The notes beneath the pieces are model-generated. The model saw only the letters and a program-made list of their open reading frames with translations. It ran no database searches and had not been told where the DNA came from. 64,000 nt of DNA from an uncultured Bacteroidia bacterium (GTDB lineage Bacteria > Bacteroidota > Bacteroidia > Bacteroidales > UBA932): positions 1-64,000 of the forward strand of contig CADAND010000001.1 of NCBI GenBank assembly GCA_902789245.1. Reading direction: 5' to 3'. The position numbers were made by a program, and so were the translations under genes. This document shows, one piece after another, positions 60,725 to 64,000 of this stretch; within the stretch, counting starts at the first letter, position 1; each line of letters starts with the position of its first letter.

Positions 60725-61156
60725 ATGATAACCGGTAAAATCTTACGCTGTCTGGGGTGCTTTTCCCTCCTTGTCCTGTTGCTTTCGGGCTGTGAAACCT
60801 CGCTGCGCCGGGAGCAGAAAATGCAGGAAGTCATGGGGGAATATGAGCTGGTCCAGCCGGATGACGGGTATATCATTCCCGATGATCTTTATGAGGCCAA
60901 CAAGACTGCCCGCGTCCTTCAGTCGGGGGACCGCTATGTGCTGGAAGTCAAAATGCCCCGTCTGAAGCAGGAGAAATATGTCTTCTTTCCGTTCAGCCTG
61001 ACCGTCCATTACAATCAGGTGCTGGGGGATTACGTGGTCACGCCCCCGTCGGAAGACGAGATCAAAAAGGCGGAGATTTTTTCTCACTACATGCGGGAAA
61101 TCGCCTTGGACCCGACCGGGTTCAAGATTGAAAAGTATATTTGGAGGAAACGCTAA
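60725..61156 (+). CDS. Putative lipoprotein of unknown function
   Basis: This 143-residue protein has a lipoprotein signal (LLVLLLSGCETS, Cys at about 22) and a mixed alpha/beta sequence without recognised motifs. The start at 60725 places the signal peptide correctly and lies behind a promoter box. It may be cotranscribed with the next gene (12-nt gap). I do not recognise the family. Confidence 0.75.
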   Translation: MITGKILRCLGCFSLLVLLLSGCETSLRREQKMQEVMGEYELVQPDDGYIIPDDLYEANKTARVLQSGDRYVLEVKMPRLKQEKYVFFPFSLTVHYNQVLGDYVVTPPSEDEIKKAEIFSHYMREIALDPTGFKIEKYIWRKR

Positions 61157-61168
61157 ACACAGTAAGCT

Positions 61169-62269
61169 ATGAACAAGTTTCACTTCGGATTTTTCCTCTC
61201 TGTGATGGCCCTGCTGCTGCCGTTTGGCAGCCGGGCGCAGATCTCGCGGTCCTGGATGGAGGGTCCGCTGACCTGGAACGATTTCCAGCTGGCCGGCCCT
61301 GAGCAGGCGGACGACCCCGCCACCTCGAGAGCCTCTTTCTCCCTGATGCGGGAGAACAAGGTCGTCAAGGCCGGCGGCATCACCTACAAATACCAGGACG
61401 TCTGGGCGACCATTTCTCCCGTCCAGTCCTGGGTCAAACCCGGCCGGCAGCATGCCGACACCCTGCGGCAGCGCCAGCAGGAATTCGACATTCTGCAGTA
61501 TTTCGCCAACCGCTACCGGGAAGACTACATGTTCTATGACGACCTCCGCGTGGATCGGTACGAGATGTATTTCGAAGAGGTGAAACACAAACTCTCCGAG
61601 TCCGAGTACCTCGCGCAGTACCGCGAGGCGCTGGAGACCTTCCGCAAGACCGGGGACGCCAGTGCCTGGTCCGTGTCCCGGGAGCCTTTCGACATCACGA
61701 AGTATCCTGTCAAGATAGCCCCGGGTGCGTCAGAGGGCCTGTTCTCACTTTTTACCGTGGTGCCCGTCGGCGATCTGGGCAGGCTTTTCAGGCCCATTGT
61801 CGGCCTGTCTGCCGGATACGGCTATCAAGAGGGGAGAAGTTTGTTCTCCGCCGAGTTTGCCGTGGCCACATCCGTCGCTTTTACCGATAGCGGAACCCCG
61901 GCGGTGGGGGCTTTCTATATCAACGCGACGTACCTGAGTTTCATGGCCCGATACGGATACCGGCTCTTTTCGGCCGGGAAGGCGGATTTCAGCCTGTTCG
62001 CCGGCCTCGGTTATTCCTCCTGGAAGCCCGGATCGATCATGGACAAGCCGGTCGCCAACGGCTTCACGCTCAGCGAAGGCCTCCGGGTCGATATCCCCCT
62101 CCGCCGGACGTTCAATTACCTGGCCAAGAGCCCTCGGGTGCAGGATATGGGCCTGCTGGTCAGACTCTATGCGGATGAGGTGCTCGTCTCCCGGACCAAG
62201 ATCTTCGCGCCGACCATCAACCTGTCCGTCGGTCTGAACTTCGGTTTCCGGAAACTGTCCCGGATGTAA
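61169..62269 (+). CDS. Exported protein: degenerate DUF922-like N-terminus and beta-barrel C-terminus
   Basis: This 366-residue protein has a signal peptide (to GSRAQ) and an N-terminal part (about 25-160) with PLTWNDFQLAGP and RQRQQEFDILQYFANRYRED, reminiscent of DUF922 zinc-protease-like domains but lacking a clear HExxH. The C-terminal part (about 195-366) shows beta-barrel strands ending LSVGLNFGFRKLSRM. The function is unknown; it might be an outer-membrane protein with a periplasmic N-terminus. Confidence 0.65.
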   Translation: MNKFHFGFFLSVMALLLPFGSRAQISRSWMEGPLTWNDFQLAGPEQADDPATSRASFSLMRENKVVKAGGITYKYQDVWATISPVQSWVKPGRQHADTLRQRQQEFDILQYFANRYREDYMFYDDLRVDRYEMYFEEVKHKLSESEYLAQYREALETFRKTGDASAWSVSREPFDITKYPVKIAPGASEGLFSLFTVVPVGDLGRLFRPIVGLSAGYGYQEGRSLFSAEFAVATSVAFTDSGTPAVGAFYINATYLSFMARYGYRLFSAGKADFSLFAGLGYSSWKPGSIMDKPVANGFTLSEGLRVDIPLRRTFNYLAKSPRVQDMGLLVRLYADEVLVSRTKIFAPTINLSVGLNFGFRKLSRM

Positions 62270-62323
62270 TCCGCTGGGAATCCGGGTGCTTTAGATAAGT
62301 GTGGATAATTTCCAAAAAATGAG

Positions 62324-62331
62324 TATCTTTG
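62324..62331 (+). promoter_or_regulatory. -7 promoter box of the M23 peptidase gene
   Basis: TATCTTTG ends 7 nt before the ATG at 62339, predicting a leaderless transcript. Confidence 0.6.
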
Positions 62332-62338
62332 CGGTTCC

Positions 62339-63361
62339 ATGTCAAAGTATGTACTCAATCCCGATACGCTGCTGTACGAGGAGCGGGAAGAACCCCGTTA
62401 CCTCCGTCCCCTGCGTGCTGTGGTGGCTGCACTGGTCGCCGCGGGATTCGTATTGCTGTACTTCTGGCTCTACACGGCCGTCTTCCACTGGGACCCTCCC
62501 CGCACCGCGATGCTCAAGCGCCGCGCAGCGGCCTGGGAGGCTCGCCTGGAGGTACTCTCCAACCGGCTGGACATCTATGATCGCGCCCTGACGGGTATCG
62601 AGCAGCGGGACGACCAGGTATACCGGTCGATCTACGGCCTGGGAGAAATCCCGGACGCCGTGAAGAATTCCGGGCTGGGCGGCATCAACCGCTACGCAGA
62701 GCTTGACCAGCTCGGCAAGAATTCCTCGCTGGGCTGGACGGTGCGACGGCTGGACCACATGACCAAACGCGCCTACATCCAGAGCAAGGCGCTGGATGAA
62801 GTGGGCGACCTGGCCCGCACGGCGGGCGATATGATTGCCTGCGTGCCGAGTGTGCCGCCGGTGCTGCCCGATCCCAACATCGTCCACCTGTCGAGCAGTT
62901 TCGGCTACCGGACGGATCCCGTGTACGGCGGGGGCGAACTGCACGGCGGCCAGGATATGGCCGGAGCCATCGGCACCCCGGTTTTTGCCACCGGCGACGG
63001 AAAGGTCATCCTGGCGGAGTTCAGCAGCAACGGCTACGGCAACCAGATCGTCATCGACCACGGCTATGGCTACCAGACGCGTTACGCGCATCTCAGCGTG
63101 ATCATCGTGTCCGTGGGAATGCAGGTGCACCGGGGCGACCAGATCGGCAACATCGGCTCGACCGGCAAGTCCACCGGCCCGCATCTCCACTACGAGGTGG
63201 TCTATCGCGAGAACCGGGTGAACCCGATGAACTTCATGGATTTCGACATGCCGCTGGACGAATACCGGGCGATGATCGGCACCCGCAAGAATGAATCGCC
63301 GGTCGGCAAGCGGACCAGCACGACGGAGCTGCTCCGGCGCAGCAAACAGGGCAATGGCTAA
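62339..63361 (+). CDS. Membrane-anchored M23 peptidase
   Basis: This 340-residue protein has one N-terminal membrane helix (about 30-50), a coiled segment (about 60-90) and a C-terminal LytM/M23 domain (about 180-300). The zinc ligands are intact: ELHGGQDMAG (HxxxD) and GPHLHYEVV (HxH). It should cut peptide crosslinks in peptidoglycan from the periplasmic side of the inner membrane. It overlaps the next M23 gene by 8 nt, which suggests a pair working together. Confidence 0.92.
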   Translation: MSKYVLNPDTLLYEEREEPRYLRPLRAVVAALVAAGFVLLYFWLYTAVFHWDPPRTAMLKRRAAAWEARLEVLSNRLDIYDRALTGIEQRDDQVYRSIYGLGEIPDAVKNSGLGGINRYAELDQLGKNSSLGWTVRRLDHMTKRAYIQSKALDEVGDLARTAGDMIACVPSVPPVLPDPNIVHLSSSFGYRTDPVYGGGELHGGQDMAGAIGTPVFATGDGKVILAEFSSNGYGNQIVIDHGYGYQTRYAHLSVIIVSVGMQVHRGDQIGNIGSTGKSTGPHLHYEVVYRENRVNPMNFMDFDMPLDEYRAMIGTRKNESPVGKRTSTTELLRRSKQGNG

Positions 63362-64000
63362 ACGCAGGCTGTTCATATTCGATACCGAGAATTTCCACTT
63401 CGGGCAGGTGCCGCGCCAGATCGGGCGGACCCTGACCACGCTTGTGGTCTACATGTTCCTGACCCTCACCCTGGCGGTGCTGGTCTATCTGGCCATCTCG
63501 CTGGTGTCCCGGACGGATACCGAGCGGCGCCTGCGCCGCGAAATCCGGATGTACGAACGGCTCTACTCCGACCTCGAGAAGCGGGAGGAACTGCTGGGCG
63601 ACGCCATCGCGAACCTCCAGCACAAGGACAATGACATTTATTCGCTGGTGTTCCATTCTCCCGGTGCGCCGATGCTGGATCCGCTGGACCGCTCCAACAC
63701 GACCAGCGCCGCCGACACCATCCCCGAATCCCGGCTGACCACCTACACCGGCAGCAAGGCGGCAGCGCTGATGAAGCAGAGCAGGATCGTCGACGCCACC
63801 TTCGAGCGCATTTTCCGTGCGCTCTCCGATACCGCGCTGGTGCTCCCTCCGATGAGCCTCCCGATCGCGGACATCACCTACCCGCAGGTGGGAGCGTCCG
63901 CGGGCCGCAAGATGAATCCTTTCTACAAGGCTTACGTGTACCACGAGGGGCTCGACCTCATCGTCACGCGCGGCACGCCCGTGCTCGCCGCGGCGGACGG
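63354..64000 (+). CDS. Second M23-family peptidase (partial, cut by window end)
   Basis: From the ATG at 63354 the frame stays open to the window end (215 codons). A membrane helix lies at about 31-50, a coiled region at about 55-85 (RRLRREIRMYERLYSDLEKR), then the start of an M23 domain with YHEGLDLIVTRGTPVLAAAD. The layout is paralogous to the preceding gene. The C-terminus and the HxH ligand lie outside. Confidence 0.88.
   Translation, partial: MAKRRLFIFDTENFHFGQVPRQIGRTLTTLVVYMFLTLTLAVLVYLAISLVSRTDTERRLRREIRMYERLYSDLEKREELLGDAIANLQHKDNDIYSLVFHSPGAPMLDPLDRSNTTSAADTIPESRLTTYTGSKAAALMKQSRIVDATFERIFRALSDTALVLPPMSLPIADITYPQVGASAGRKMNPFYKAYVYHEGLDLIVTRGTPVLAAAD

Overview
The window comes from a GC-rich member of the Bacteroidota, most likely an uncultured gut-type Bacteroidales. 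The lineage call rests on four things. Bacteroidota-type -7 promoter boxes (TAnnTTTG) occur in front of many genes, and Shine-Dalgarno sequences are almost absent. Typical Bacteroidota families are present (GldH, DUF2723, DUF4271, PorT-like barrels, PG0541-like protein, a tricorn-like protease). The 16S rRNA end and the holB-PSP1-gldH gene order also fit. No virus, CRISPR array or complete insertion sequence was seen. Genus and species cannot be assigned from the sequence alone.

Layout. 1-657: the 3' end of a 16S rRNA gene, tRNA-Ile and tRNA-Ala, each tRNA followed by a terminator, and no 23S/5S downstream. 658-10644: a two-gene chromate transporter, a tricorn-like protease, a membrane-anchored AraC-type regulator, a TPR/EnvC-like pair on the minus strand, and an ECF sigma factor followed by a membrane/outer-membrane-barrel protein. 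10736-18339: tsaE, a comM-like gene with a duplicated 3' end around a rhuM fragment, a phosphopantetheinyl transferase, malate dehydrogenase, tRNA-Pro, lolD, small membrane proteins, a PorT-like barrel and mutY. 18421-26545: two convergent sets. The plus set is PqqD-like protein, nucleotidyltransferase, ABC exporter, Wza-like SLBB protein and Wzz-like protein. The minus set is an HprK-like kinase and a small signal-peptidase-like protein, downstream of tkt and lepA. 30531-32945: yidD, rnpA, hemD, DUF4271 and a SUI1-family factor. 32998-40405: a DUF2723 glycosyltransferase-like protein, a methyltransferase, pgk, a TMEM43-family gene broken by a stop, and lgt. 40470-46342: a TolC/adaptor/RND efflux operon ending in a PII-like protein. 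46405-52537: trxA, a barrel protein, a LOG protein, a polyprenyl synthase, holB, a PSP1 protein, gldH and trmB. 52662-64000: an iron-sulfur aldo/keto reductase with a NapGH-like membrane protein, alaS, a fused lptG-fmt gene, two envelope proteins of unknown function and two M23 peptidases, the last cut by the window edge.

The most unusual content lies inside otherwise ordinary genes. Short palindromes sharing the frame GAT-[stem]-ATGAC are inserted in frame in four unrelated genes: the tricorn-like protease, mutY, the nucleotidyltransferase and fmt. A second family of 115-146 bp elements with 22-40 bp inverted ends is inserted in frame in the HprK-like kinase gene and twice in trmB. Other notable points are the LptG-Fmt fusion, the 16S gene without a linked 23S, the comM 3'-end duplication, and a run of genes whose promoter box sits only 4-8 nt before the start codon, which suggests leaderless mRNAs. 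All functional calls come from reading the sequence and from recalled family knowledge; no database search was run.
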